Of a stretch of DNA of 64,000 nt, positions 25,621-34,403 are shown piece after piece. The stretch is from positions 123,486 to 187,485 of the forward strand of contig JAHLWS010000065.1 of NCBI GenBank assembly GCA_019057795.1. Direction: 5' to 3'. How positions within the stretch are numbered: the stretch's first letter is position 1; every line of letters begins with the position of its first letter. The notes beneath the pieces were generated by a model that worked only from the letters and a program-made list of their open reading frames with translations, was not told where the DNA came from and did no database searches. The DNA is from Promethearchaeota archaeon (GTDB lineage Archaea; Asgardarchaeota; Lokiarchaeia; Sigyniarchaeales; SOKP01). A program made the translations under genes and the position numbers.

Positions 25621-26169
25621 TTGATAGATTTGTCTGATAGAATTATCGAACTCCGGGTTGAAAACGACCGCCTTAGAAGAGAAGTTCAAAAATTAGAGAG
25701 TAAGGTTTTATCACTAGTAGGAATTATAAACTTGGAATCTTCAGGGGGTCCTAAAGGCAAGAATAGAATTAACGAGCGTTTAATTAATCTAATTACCTCG
25801 ACAAAACAACAGTTAAATATTCTTTCACCTAAGATCGATAGATTCTACGCTAATGAGGTAAAGAAGTTAACTCAGAAAGGAATTCCAATTTTGATAATTA
25901 CTAACGATAGAGGTAGCATTCCAAAAGCTTTTCAAGAAGTATACGACGACCTAAAAGTAACCTCTGGACTGAGTATTGTAAACAATCCTAACGTTAATTA
26001 TTTGTTAGTTTTCAATTCTGAAGAAGCTATTTATTCGAGTGGTTCATTAGTTAAGGAAGAACTTGAAAAAGCGGTTTTGATTATTACTACAGTTAAGGAA
26101 GCTACTAAGTTGAGAAAAATTGCAGAAATTTTTAGCTTAATGCTCCCGTCATTTATGCGCGGCAAGTAA
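25621..26169 (+). CDS. Coiled-coil protein with PLD/TrmB-like C-terminal domain
   Basis: The 182-residue protein starts at TTG. Residues 1-35 form a coiled coil (IELRVENDRLRREVQKLESK). Residues 50-180 resemble the phospholipase-D-like effector domain seen in TrmB-type regulators: INERLINLITSTKQQLNIL, RFYANEVKKLTQKGIPILII, then YLLVFNSEEAIYSSGS. No HKD catalytic motif is present, so a ligand- or protein-binding role is more likely than lipase. It ends the actin/CHAT run (50-base gap). Confidence 0.6.
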   Translation: MIDLSDRIIELRVENDRLRREVQKLESKVLSLVGIINLESSGGPKGKNRINERLINLITSTKQQLNILSPKIDRFYANEVKKLTQKGIPILIITNDRGSIPKAFQEVYDDLKVTSGLSIVNNPNVNYLLVFNSEEAIYSSGSLVKEELEKAVLIITTVKEATKLRKIAEIFSLMLPSFMRGK

Positions 26170-26266
26170 GTAAACAAACTTTTATTTTATTAATTATAAT
26201 TAATATATTAGTATTTTTCGGAGATATTAATCTTTAAATCAGAAATGTGTAAAAATGTAGTTAGAG

Positions 26267-26419
26267 ATGACAGAAAAAACAGTAGGCAAAAAAATACGAA
26301 AGAAGGAAAGAATTGAAGGTCCATTTTTAGAACAAAAGATAGATAACAACTCTAATTCTGAAGATATATTTGATTGGGATTTTATACTTGATAGAGAATG
26401 GTTGAGAACGAAAAAGTAG
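26267..26419 (+). CDS. 50-residue basic protein overlapping the methyltransferase
   Basis: The ATG at 26267 opens a frame closed by TAG 26417-26419; its last 22 bases overlap the methyltransferase start in another frame. The product is Lys/Arg-rich at the N-terminus and acidic/aromatic at the C-terminus (DIFDWDFILDREWLR). The overlap suggests translational coupling. A Trp-rich acidic tail is unusual; it could be an inhibitor or DNA mimic for the enzyme. Coding status needs comparative support. Confidence 0.45.
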   Translation: MTEKTVGKKIRKKERIEGPFLEQKIDNNSNSEDIFDWDFILDREWLRTKK

Positions 26420-28581
26420 AAAAAGTAATTGATTCAAAAAAAATTTCTGAACTATTTGGAATAGGCTCAGATATTTATAACGAGATCACTAATTTTCTTG
26501 AAAAACAAGCGAAATTAGACGAATTAGAATTCAAAAAGAAATATCAGCTTTGGAAATCGATTTTTAAACGCATTTATGGTAAAGATATTGATCATTTTCT
26601 TTTTCTAAAACATTCCTACTTCGCACTGATTCTAAAGCTTTTAGTAGTGAGAAAACTAAACGCTCAAGGAAAAGAAAATCTTAAAAAATTTTATCCGGAT
26701 CAGAACTTAAGTGAATTAAAATATTTTTTTTGTCCAGATCTCAAAAAAGATGTTATCAACCAATTACACATATTATTAAAAGATTCTCGTTTTGCCTATC
26801 ATGATCTCTTCCAAAAATTGTATCAGCAAGTTTTCTTTATTATAACTAGGCACAAATTAGGAGAATTCTATACTCCACCTAAACTTGCTAAAAAAATGAT
26901 TGACGATTTTTACCAAATGGGAGTAAAGACTTTAGATCCTTCTTGCGGTTCTGGTGGTTTTTTAATAGAGATCATTATTAAAATTCTCAATTCCAATGTT
27001 AAAAAAAATGTAAAATTTGATGCGATTGAAAACATATACGGCTTTGATATTAACCTATTAGCAACCTTGACAGCTAAGGTAAATATATTATTGTTACTTT
27101 TCGATTATTACAATGCAGAAAACGATAAACTCCCCAAAATAAATATTTTTCTAATAGACGCTCTTTTTCCCGACCAGAATAAAGAAAACCTAAAGATAAA
27201 TTTATCGGAGCTTTACCATTCGTTTGACTTAGTTATTGGAAACCCTCCTTGGTTAACTTATAAAGACATTTTCAATAAAGCGTACCAAATAAAGATTAGA
27301 ACGCTGTCTGAAATGTTAGGAATAAAGCCCCAAAGTCAGTACATCACCCACATTGAACTAGCATCAATTTTTTTTTACGCGATCCCATTAACATTCTTAA
27401 AAATTGGAGGAAGTATATTTTTTGTTCTTACTAAGAGTATTTTAAACGGAGATCACTGCTATAAGTTCCGCGCGTTTTCAATTTTTAATAAGATTGAAAT
27501 ATGGGATTTTCCAAACAATTATTTCTTTAACGTAGAGCATATTTGCCTAAAAGCGAAATATATTGGAAAAAGTTCTGAAATTCCAATTTCCGAAAAATAC
27601 CCAATTAAAACTCAAATTTACGATAACGCTCTTGAACTTCAACGGGTAACAAATTACTCTAGTTTAGACTTCAACGAGAAGGGAGCAAAAATTATTTTAC
27701 CAGAAAAAGATCTAAATTTCTTAAATACGCTTTCAGAAAGTCAATACAGGCGTAAATTCTTTCAAGGGGCGACTTTGGTACCTCGAGCGCTTGTTTTTTT
27801 TAAAATAGACGAGAAAAATGAAGAATATCTACAAATTTCTTCCGATCCTGAAGTTAAAAAACGCGCTAAGAAAAATTGGAAGTATTCTTTTCAAAATAAA
27901 AAAATTGAAAGCAAATTCAATTTTAAGGCTTTTTTAAACAAAGATTTAATACCATTCTGTATAAAGCGATTTAAACGTGTTTTTTTACCAATTAACGAGA
28001 ATTTTGAATTCGACGAGACCTTCCTTAGGAATAATCCAAAAGCTTTAGACTTTTACGATGAGCTTAATAAATTTTACCAAGAAAACAAACGAGAAACGAG
28101 CGAGATAGATAATCTTTTTTCAAACTTGAATTATTGGAATAAATTAACGAAGCAAATAAATAACAAACAATATATCGTTGTATACAACGCAAGTGGTTCC
28201 CGTCTGAAATCGGCAGTTATCGATAACGAAGAAAAGGAAATAATAATTTGTTCAGAAAATTACTACTATTCCACCAATTCACAGAACGAGGCGCATTATC
28301 TATCGGCAATTTTCAACTCTCCAATACTTTCGAAAAATATTAAGCTCATAAAATCGAGTAGACACATTCATAAAAGACCTTTCTCTTTTCCAATACCATT
28401 ATTCGACGAACAGAACGACCTCCATAGAAAATTAGCAAAAAAAAGCCAAAAATATCATACCATAGTACAAGATTTGGTATTCAACAACCCAAAAATAACT
28501 CCTGAGAAAGTTAGAACCTTTATCTACCCGAAGTTAATGAAACTCGATAGCTTGACTAAAGAAGTAGTTTTTAAGATTTAA
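26398..28581 (+). CDS. Solitary N6-adenine DNA methyltransferase (Eco57I/TaqI-like)
   Basis: The 727-residue protein carries N6-adenine methyltransferase motifs: GEFYTPPKLAKKMIDDF ahead of motif I, LDPSCGSGGFLIEI (motif I, about residue 180), and FDLVIGNPPWLTYKD (motif IV, about 280). The C-terminal 350 residues are a likely target-recognition domain with ILSKNIKLIKSSRHIHKRPF. The N-terminal 130 residues are helical and lack an obvious nuclease motif, and no restriction gene is adjacent. It probably acts as an orphan methylase, or belongs to a BREX/DISARM-like set whose other genes are absent here. Confidence 0.85.
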   Translation: MVENEKVEKVIDSKKISELFGIGSDIYNEITNFLEKQAKLDELEFKKKYQLWKSIFKRIYGKDIDHFLFLKHSYFALILKLLVVRKLNAQGKENLKKFYPDQNLSELKYFFCPDLKKDVINQLHILLKDSRFAYHDLFQKLYQQVFFIITRHKLGEFYTPPKLAKKMIDDFYQMGVKTLDPSCGSGGFLIEIIIKILNSNVKKNVKFDAIENIYGFDINLLATLTAKVNILLLLFDYYNAENDKLPKINIFLIDALFPDQNKENLKINLSELYHSFDLVIGNPPWLTYKDIFNKAYQIKIRTLSEMLGIKPQSQYITHIELASIFFYAIPLTFLKIGGSIFFVLTKSILNGDHCYKFRAFSIFNKIEIWDFPNNYFFNVEHICLKAKYIGKSSEIPISEKYPIKTQIYDNALELQRVTNYSSLDFNEKGAKIILPEKDLNFLNTLSESQYRRKFFQGATLVPRALVFFKIDEKNEEYLQISSDPEVKKRAKKNWKYSFQNKKIESKFNFKAFLNKDLIPFCIKRFKRVFLPINENFEFDETFLRNNPKALDFYDELNKFYQENKRETSEIDNLFSNLNYWNKLTKQINNKQYIVVYNASGSRLKSAVIDNEEKEIIICSENYYYSTNSQNEAHYLSAIFNSPILSKNIKLIKSSRHIHKRPFSFPIPLFDEQNDLHRKLAKKSQKYHTIVQDLVFNNPKITPEKVRTFIYPKLMKLDSLTKEVVFKI

Positions 28582-28711
28582 TTGTATATTAAATTAATTC
28601 AATATACTATTTTTATCAAAAATTTGAATTTTAGAAAAGTTTATCTTTCATAAAGATATTATATACTTGAATAAGAGTGAAAAAGAAAGCATTTTTTAGT
28701 GAATAAATAAA

Positions 28712-29857
28712 TTGACTTTTACAGAATTAGGAATTAACGAACATAGCGTTAATGAATTAAAAAAACTTGAAATAGTAAAACCTACACCTGTCCAACAGAA
28801 GGCTATTCCTTTAATTTTAAAGGGCCAAAATATTATGGCTCAAGCGAGAACGGGTAGTGGTAAAACTTTAGCTTTTGTACTTCCAATAATAGAAAGACTG
28901 AAATATAAGCGTAATGAAGCATTAATTTTAGTCCCAACTAGAGAGTTAGCAAATCAAATATACGAAGTAATTAGAGATTTGGGAACAAGAGTAAAAGCAT
29001 TTCCGATTTATGGCGGAGTTTCTATAAATAATCAAATAAATAAACTAGAAAACGGCATAAATATAATCATTGGAACTCCTGGAAGAATAATTGATTTATA
29101 CAAAAGAAGAAAGTTAAGATTAAATGAAATTAGGTTTGTTGTTGTTGATGAAGCTGATAGAATGTTTGACATGGGTTTCACTCCAGATGTGAAATACATT
29201 TTAAATCAAATACATTCGGAATACCAATTCATGCTCTTCTCTGCAACTTTTGACAACAGAATCAGAGAATTAGTGAAAAAATATTCGAAAAACAGTTTCG
29301 AATTTTTAAACTTGAGCAGAGATAATTTGACTGTTGGAAATACAAAACAGTTCTATTATCTGATAGACAGATATGGAGATAAACTAAAAACTTTCCTTAA
29401 AATACTGCGGAGAGAAAAACCAGATCACCTTCTAGTCTTCGTAAACACGAAAAGAACTGCGTCTTGGTTGAGCAAGAGGTTAAAATCGTTAGATAATTTC
29501 ATGTATAACGTGGATCTCATTTCTGGAGACTTATCTCAATATCAAAGAGAAAAAATTTTAAAAGCTTTTAAAGCGCATAAGATTAACCTACTCATTGCCA
29601 CAGATGTTGCAGCTAGAGGTTTGGATATCAATAATATTTCGCATGTTTTTAATTACGACATTCCAAAGTTCCCAGAGAATTATGTCCATAGAATTGGGAG
29701 AACTTCTCGCATGAATAAACGCGGAGTTGCAATTACACTCTGTTTAAAAGACGAATACGAATATCTTTGTCACATCGAAGGATTGATCGATAAGGAAATT
29801 AAGGAAAAAACCATATTTTCTCAACAAAATACTCAATATCATAACCCCTTTTACTAA
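28712..29857 (+). CDS. DEAD-box RNA helicase
   Basis: The 381-residue helicase core starts at TTG just before the Q-motif (FTELGINEHSVNELKKL, PTPVQQKAIP). Motifs: AQARTGSGKT (I), PTRELANQ (Ia), GTPGRI (Ib), DEAD (II), SAT (III), and HRIGRTSR (VI) after ATDVAARGLD (V). It is a minimal two-RecA-domain enzyme without the usual C-terminal extension, typical of archaeal proteins acting in rRNA or mRNA remodelling. Transcribed alone. Confidence 0.93.
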   Translation: MTFTELGINEHSVNELKKLEIVKPTPVQQKAIPLILKGQNIMAQARTGSGKTLAFVLPIIERLKYKRNEALILVPTRELANQIYEVIRDLGTRVKAFPIYGGVSINNQINKLENGINIIIGTPGRIIDLYKRRKLRLNEIRFVVVDEADRMFDMGFTPDVKYILNQIHSEYQFMLFSATFDNRIRELVKKYSKNSFEFLNLSRDNLTVGNTKQFYYLIDRYGDKLKTFLKILRREKPDHLLVFVNTKRTASWLSKRLKSLDNFMYNVDLISGDLSQYQREKILKAFKAHKINLLIATDVAARGLDINNISHVFNYDIPKFPENYVHRIGRTSRMNKRGVAITLCLKDEYEYLCHIEGLIDKEIKEKTIFSQQNTQYHNPFY

Positions 29858-29927
29858 AGCTAAATTTGAATGTATTATCTTTTTCTTAACAAAAAAACTT
29901 CAAATTTTATTCGTGATATATGGATAC

Positions 29928-29958
29928 TAGAATTAATTACATTCAGTTAGAATTAATT
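29928..29958. repeat. Direct repeat TAGAATTAATT, 20-base period
   Basis: Copies lie at 29928-29938 and 29948-29958, about 120-150 bases upstream of the small GTPase gene. The two-turn period could be an operator, but AT-rich repeats arise easily by chance. Confidence 0.25.
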
Positions 29959-30077
29959 GAATTATTAAGAATAGCAAAGTTTTTGATTTGCAAAATTTAA
30001 TATATATTAAGTATTATTAGTTCTATAATTCTATAAAATCAAACTTGACTTTTTAATTATAATCGAGGTTTTAATCA

Positions 30078-30692
30078 ATGCCAAGCAGACGAGGAGATGG
30101 AACGCTTGTTTTTAAAATTTGTTTTTACGGTCCTTCGCTCGGTGGAAAAACTACGGCACTAGAATGGGTTTACCATCGCGAGGGATTGGCCAGTGGGGAC
30201 ATGCAACAAATTCAGGACCCTACTGGACGAACATTATTTTTTGATCGGGTAGTTGCAAGAGTATCTAATGTAGTCTTTCAGGTTTACACTGTAGCAGGGC
30301 AAAGGCGCCACAAATTCCAACGCCAGACCGTTTTGAAGGGTACAGATGCCGTGATCTTCACTTTCGATTCCCTAATTGACCAATGGAGTGAGAATATATG
30401 GTCATTAAAAGAACTATTGAAGTTTTACGGTGATAAATTAATTCCACCAGCCCTTTTTGACCCACCAGAAGTACCACTGGTAGTGTTAGCCAATAAGAGA
30501 GATCTTGAAGACATCGTCGAGATATCAAAAATTAGACAGGTTTTAGATACCGCCAAGATGAACCACACCTTGATTTACGAAACTATCGCTATTACGGGAG
30601 TAAATGTAAAAAGAGCATTTGTATTTGCAGCCAGACAAGCTGTGCTTAACCACTACAAAAAATTGAGTGGTAAAGCTATGGAAAGCGAATAA
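30078..30692 (+). CDS. MglA/Ras-superfamily small GTPase
   Basis: The 204-residue GTPase has G1 GPSLGGKT (18-25), G3 TVAGQ (near 75, following the FQVYTVAGQ strand as in MglA), G4 NKRD (near 138) and a G5-like AITG. The LFFDRVV strand before G3 and the absence of a C-terminal Cys for prenylation put it closer to MglA and Lokiarchaeal Rag/Arf-like proteins than to Rab. Roadblock proteins in this window (17581, 52067) are candidate regulators. It probably controls membrane or cytoskeletal events in the cytoplasm. Monocistronic, with a long upstream AT-rich leader. Confidence 0.88.
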   Translation: MPSRRGDGTLVFKICFYGPSLGGKTTALEWVYHREGLASGDMQQIQDPTGRTLFFDRVVARVSNVVFQVYTVAGQRRHKFQRQTVLKGTDAVIFTFDSLIDQWSENIWSLKELLKFYGDKLIPPALFDPPEVPLVVLANKRDLEDIVEISKIRQVLDTAKMNHTLIYETIAITGVNVKRAFVFAARQAVLNHYKKLSGKAMESE

Positions 30693-30816
30693 TCAGACCT
30701 TAATTTTAAAATTTTTTTAAGTCTAAATTTTAATAATACTCTTAAGCTCAACTCATTTACTTTATCAGCTAGGATTTTATCAGCTTTGTGTTCTAACTCT
30801 TCGTATTTTAAATATT

Positions 30817-31359
30817 TTATAAATATTTAATTTTAGGTTCTACTTTCTCTTTTGAAATTCTCAAATAACCGTATGAACTAATTACTGTAAATTTATTATC
30901 GATAGGAGTTGTTGTTCCTGGATTTAAAAATAAGATATCGTGGTGTATCTCATTAACGGGCCTATGAGTATGGCCAAAAATTACAATGTTATAATCAGAA
31001 TTAAGCAAGTCTAATTTTTTAATTAACCGTTTAACGATTATATTTGGACCGCCCATCCCATGTAACATTAATATTTTATGACCGAATAATTCAAATTCCT
31101 GCTTTTCAGGAAGCGTTTCTTTTAGTTTTGAGTCAAAATCCATGTTGCCGAGAACCGCAATTACTTTTTTTTCGCTAAAAGTATCGATAAGAGCTTTATA
31201 TACTTTATACGAAACGAAATCCCCCATATGAAATACATAATCCACATTCCTTTTCTTAAAGTCATCAATAATGACCTGTGGAATTTCATTAGTTCTTTGG
31301 GGAATGTGTGTGTCAGACAATAGACCAATCAACAATTCTTCTTTATCAGTTGTAATCAT
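30817..31359 (-). CDS. YfcE/MJ0936-type metallophosphoesterase
   Basis: About 180 residues. ATG at 31357-31359 is preferred because GGTG lies six bases upstream; an in-frame TTG at 31371 also exists. Calcineurin-like motifs: SDTHIP (DxH), HMGDF (GD), LGNMDFD (GNxD), LHG and FGHTHRP (GHTH), giving a complete dimetal site. These small enzymes hydrolyse phosphodiesters; the physiological substrate is not known. It is divergent to nothing and lies 41 bases from the MBL gene on the same strand, so they may form an operon. Confidence 0.88.
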   Translation of the reverse strand: MITTDKEELLIGLLSDTHIPQRTNEIPQVIIDDFKKRNVDYVFHMGDFVSYKVYKALIDTFSEKKVIAVLGNMDFDSKLKETLPEKQEFELFGHKILMLHGMGGPNIIVKRLIKKLDLLNSDYNIVIFGHTHRPVNEIHHDILFLNPGTTTPIDNKFTVISSYGYLRISKEKVEPKIKYL

Positions 31360-31400
31360 GAGAAACACCAAAAATAATGGAAAAATGAAATTATTTATTT

Positions 31401-32288
31401 TTATTTAATGAAACCTGCAGCTTTTAAAGCTTTAATATTTTGCACAATAAGCCAATGTATTCCCCCAAGATTTTCTTTGGGAAATATTTTTGAATTGGGG
31501 ATGATGTGTTCTTGATATTTTTCAGTTACGTAATCAGCATTCGGATTTTCATTATACCATTTTATGATCGAATCTTTCACATTGAAGTATTTGGCTTTAA
31601 GACCATCTAAAAAACTCTGAAAATCATCACCACTATACACACCGAAGTGGGCAAGAGAGATAGATTCCAATTGATCTTTCATTCCTTGAAGTTTATCAAA
31701 TGAATTCAATAATGATTGTTCATCAAAATGTGGTCCAAATAGTACGGGGAAATAAGTCTCATTGTCAAAGTGATCCATGATCGCATCTCCTACGATGATG
31801 TTTTTATGTACCTTATCATATACGCCAATTGAATCTTGCGTGTGCCCAAAAAGTTCGTAAATGCTAAGTTCAAACCCATTCAAATCAATAGTATCATTTT
31901 TCTTCAACGAAGTTACGTTTTCTATAGGTTCTACTGTATACTCAAAAAATTTGTTCATTTCCTCAGGATCTTTTAAAATGCCAAGAGCATTTTCATGTGC
32001 CAATATTTCAACATCTTCGCCCTCCATTTGTTTTAAGATTCGAGGGAGTGCTTGAATATGGTCCCAATGCGCGTGAGTAAGTAGGATCTTATGGATTGGG
32101 AAAAGTTCTAAGGCTTTAAGCTTTTTGACGATCTTTCTTGCAGCCAACATTTCTCCAACATCAATTAACATCCGCATTCCATCATTTTCTAAAAGATACA
32201 ATGATAAAGTCCCCTTAAGCTTCATGAATTCTGCATCTATCAAGTATGAATTTTCGTTAAACTTACCTTCTTTATTAAAATGACCCAT
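31401..32288 (-). CDS. Metallo-beta-lactamase-fold hydrolase
   Basis: The 295-residue protein has the HxHxDH zinc motif in LTHAHWDHIQALPR (about residues 76-90), FGHTQDSIG (third-site His), an IVGDAIMDH Asp ligand and LAHFG near 212. The C-terminal helical extension (about 225-295) contains a Trp-rich segment as in CPSF-independent archaeal MBL proteins. It probably hydrolyses a thioester or phosphoester, as glyoxalase II relatives do; the substrate is unknown. Same strand and close to the phosphoesterase gene. Confidence 0.85.
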   Translation of the reverse strand: MGHFNKEGKFNENSYLIDAEFMKLKGTLSLYLLENDGMRMLIDVGEMLAARKIVKKLKALELFPIHKILLTHAHWDHIQALPRILKQMEGEDVEILAHENALGILKDPEEMNKFFEYTVEPIENVTSLKKNDTIDLNGFELSIYELFGHTQDSIGVYDKVHKNIIVGDAIMDHFDNETYFPVLFGPHFDEQSLLNSFDKLQGMKDQLESISLAHFGVYSGDDFQSFLDGLKAKYFNVKDSIIKWYNENPNADYVTEKYQEHIIPNSKIFPKENLGGIHWLIVQNIKALKAAGFIK

Positions 32289-32382
32289 AATAAAATCCTT
32301 AATCTAAAATTAAGTTTCTTTAAGATGAATTAGATGTCTTGATATAAAAACATTGATGAATTGAATTAAAGAGATATTTTTT

Positions 32383-33309
32383 CTATTCTTCTTGAGAGTC
32401 TTGCTTTCTCATTCTAAATTTAACGACTCTAAGCGCAAAATTTACGATTTCTTCTACGGTGTTCCATCGTCCTTCGTCAAGTTTTTCTTTTATCCAATAA
32501 TATAGATCTTGTTCTATGGGAATAGTCGTGTATATGGGTTGCGATAACTGCGCTTCTTGAGAATGAGCTTTATTCATAAGCCAAGAGATTACATTAGAAA
32601 TTAATTTAAAGTTGTCAGCAGCGTGAATGCCGTATAAATCGTGGAAGCTAGAAAAAAGAGACAAGTTCCCTATAGCTACGATTTTTCCCATGCTATAATG
32701 TCCAATTGCGATTATTGGTAAACTTTTGACAGGTTCATCAACCCATTCTTCTCCATCAAAATATTTGTGCCAAGCAGACTCTTCAGAGGAGATTGCGACT
32801 GCGCTAACATCAATATCTTCATTTTCAACTGATTTATCAATTTCTAAAGTACAGCCTACAGAATGAATAATTTGAGTGATATCTCGAGTTATAAAGTGTT
32901 TTTTGAATTCTTTAATTATCGGACGTGAATTATCTTTCGAGAAATTTTCGTTATCAAATAGCTGATCGTGGTTGAATTTAATTCCAAAATGTTTTGTTAA
33001 CTCGGATAAATTATTTTTGTTCTCGTGGTCTCCTCCTTTATCGTTTACAATTAGAAGAGACCCTCCATCTTTAACGTATTTCAATAAATCCTCAATCTCT
33101 TCCAGAGTTAAATAAGATTCAGCAATTGGAACACCTATAATAAATACATTATAAGCAGATAATTTTTCGTAAGTAATTCCCGCTTCAATTTTTCCCAATT
33201 TTAAATCCGAATTAAATAGAAATTCAATAAAATCGGTGAATCCGGGGTCTTCTATTATTAACTTGTTTTTATGGGAATAATCAAAACCAATATTATATTC
33301 AGTACTCAT
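32383..33309 (-). CDS. IFT52/GATase1-like protein with C-terminal ribbon-helix-helix
   Basis: The 308-residue protein has a class-I glutamine-amidotransferase-like (GIFT/DUF4350-type) fold: VFIIGVPIAESYLTLEEIED, LLKYVKDGGSLLIVNDKGGD, and later KIVAIGNLSLFSSFHDLYG. This arrangement is shared with IFT52 and with extracytoplasmic glycan-binding relatives. The catalytic Cys nucleophile of true amidotransferases is absent. The last 40 residues (YYWIKEKLDEGRWNTVEEIV) look like an RHH or helical dimer domain. Binding rather than catalysis is likely. It ends upstream of a long gene-poor stretch. Confidence 0.6.
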   Translation of the reverse strand: MSTEYNIGFDYSHKNKLIIEDPGFTDFIEFLFNSDLKLGKIEAGITYEKLSAYNVFIIGVPIAESYLTLEEIEDLLKYVKDGGSLLIVNDKGGDHENKNNLSELTKHFGIKFNHDQLFDNENFSKDNSRPIIKEFKKHFITRDITQIIHSVGCTLEIDKSVENEDIDVSAVAISSEESAWHKYFDGEEWVDEPVKSLPIIAIGHYSMGKIVAIGNLSLFSSFHDLYGIHAADNFKLISNVISWLMNKAHSQEAQLSQPIYTTIPIEQDLYYWIKEKLDEGRWNTVEEIVNFALRVVKFRMRKQDSQEE

Positions 33310-33467
33310 AAATTAACACCCTTTGATATTGATATCACTTTAATATATCATATTATTTTATTATAATAAAAAATTATTTCTATTATACTAAAGAAGAAAA
33401 AAGAAATTTAAAAAATTGAAAATAATTTGAATCAAAAGATTTTATGTTTTTAGAAATATCTTCAAAT

Positions 33468-33525
33468 CTAAACTTGGTAACTTTCCTTAATTAGATGGTT
33501 TTTGTATTCCCGTAAATTTTTGTGA
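33468..33525 (-). repeat. Degenerate copy of the small-ORF motif
   Basis: Minus-strand translation gives LREYKNHLIKESYQV and a stop, close to LREYQKQPIKERYLES of the small ORF 33568-33708 upstream of it on the same strand. The DNA similarity extends over about 50 bases. It looks like a decayed or minimal second copy. Confidence 0.4.
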
Positions 33526-33567
33526 ATTAAAATTCAAATCAATTTCTCTCGATGATGTTTTTCAATT

Positions 33568-33708
33568 TTATATTATTTTTTGTTTTTCGAATTCTCTTCT
33601 TTCTTCTATACTCAACGATTCTAAGTACCTTTCCTTAATTGGCTGTTTTTGGTATTCTCTTAAATATTCCCAAACTTCTCGCTTCATTTGTATATTCTTA
33701 TTTTTCAT
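33568..33708 (-). CDS. 46-residue highly charged helical small protein
   Basis: ATG at 33706-33708, stop at 33568-33570. The product is a single charged helix (MKREVWEYLREYQKQPIKER in the middle, ending EERREFEKQKII). The flanking DNA (33310-33567 and 33709-34020, together about 570 bases) shows no other gene. The related copy 45-240 bases further on suggests that it is real and was duplicated. No family recognised. Confidence 0.4.
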   Translation of the reverse strand: MKNKNIQMKREVWEYLREYQKQPIKERYLESLSIEERREFEKQKII

Positions 33709-34020
33709 TTAAGATTAGGCTCTATTTTTTTATAAAGAAAAATTAGATAAAATTATATATATTACTTTTGTAGACCAATTTTTTTAAGAGAATATGAATT
33801 TTATAATTTTCAATATTTTTAAAAGTTCAAGATTCAAAGAAAAGATGAGCTAGATTTCAGATTGGGTTAGGAAGGAAATTGAAATTATTCTGATTTAAAA
33901 AAAATAATAACTTACCTTCTCAATGCATATTGATTCAGTACGAATAAAATTGCACTCCTTGAATTTGATATCAAACTAATATGTGATATTATTTTATTAG
34001 ATTAAAAATTTATTTCTATT

Positions 34021-34380
34021 ATGATAAAAAAGAATTATAAAGAAGTGGAAAACAAAGAAGCGACATTAACAGATGGCACTCCAGTTAAAAACGTTTATGT
34101 TAGGTGGGTAATTAACAAAGAAGATGATGGAGCTCAAAACTTCGCCATGAGGCGATTTGAAATTAGACCAGATACTAAAGTACCCCTTCACAATCACCCC
34201 CAAGACCATGAAATCTACATTTTAAGCGGAAAAGGAAAGTTTTACGACGATTCTGGTAAGGAAGAAATAGTTGGGAGCGGAGATGTGTTGTATATCCCTC
34301 CTTTTGAGAAACATGGAATAGATAATCTTAGTGAAGACGATCTAGTCTTCATATGCCTTATTCCATATCTTAAAAAATAG
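34021..34380 (+). CDS. Single-domain cupin protein
   Basis: The 119-residue cupin has motif 1 VPLHNHPQDHEIYILSGKG (His, His, Glu metal ligands), then motif 2 GDVLYIPPFEKHGIDNL with the final His. Small cupins of this kind bind Fe, Mn or Ni and act as isomerases, dioxygenases or sensors; the substrate is not predictable. It is convergent with gyrA (23-base gap). Confidence 0.88.
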   Translation: MIKKNYKEVENKEATLTDGTPVKNVYVRWVINKEDDGAQNFAMRRFEIRPDTKVPLHNHPQDHEIYILSGKGKFYDDSGKEEIVGSGDVLYIPPFEKHGIDNLSEDDLVFICLIPYLKK

Positions 34381-34403
34381 ACAACAAAAGAAAGTTAATC
34401 TTT

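Noticed and set aside
30693..30830. Open minus frame with Lys-rich helix beside the phosphoesterase end
   Set aside because: No usable start codon; it runs antisense into the GTPase gene end and shows no family similarity.
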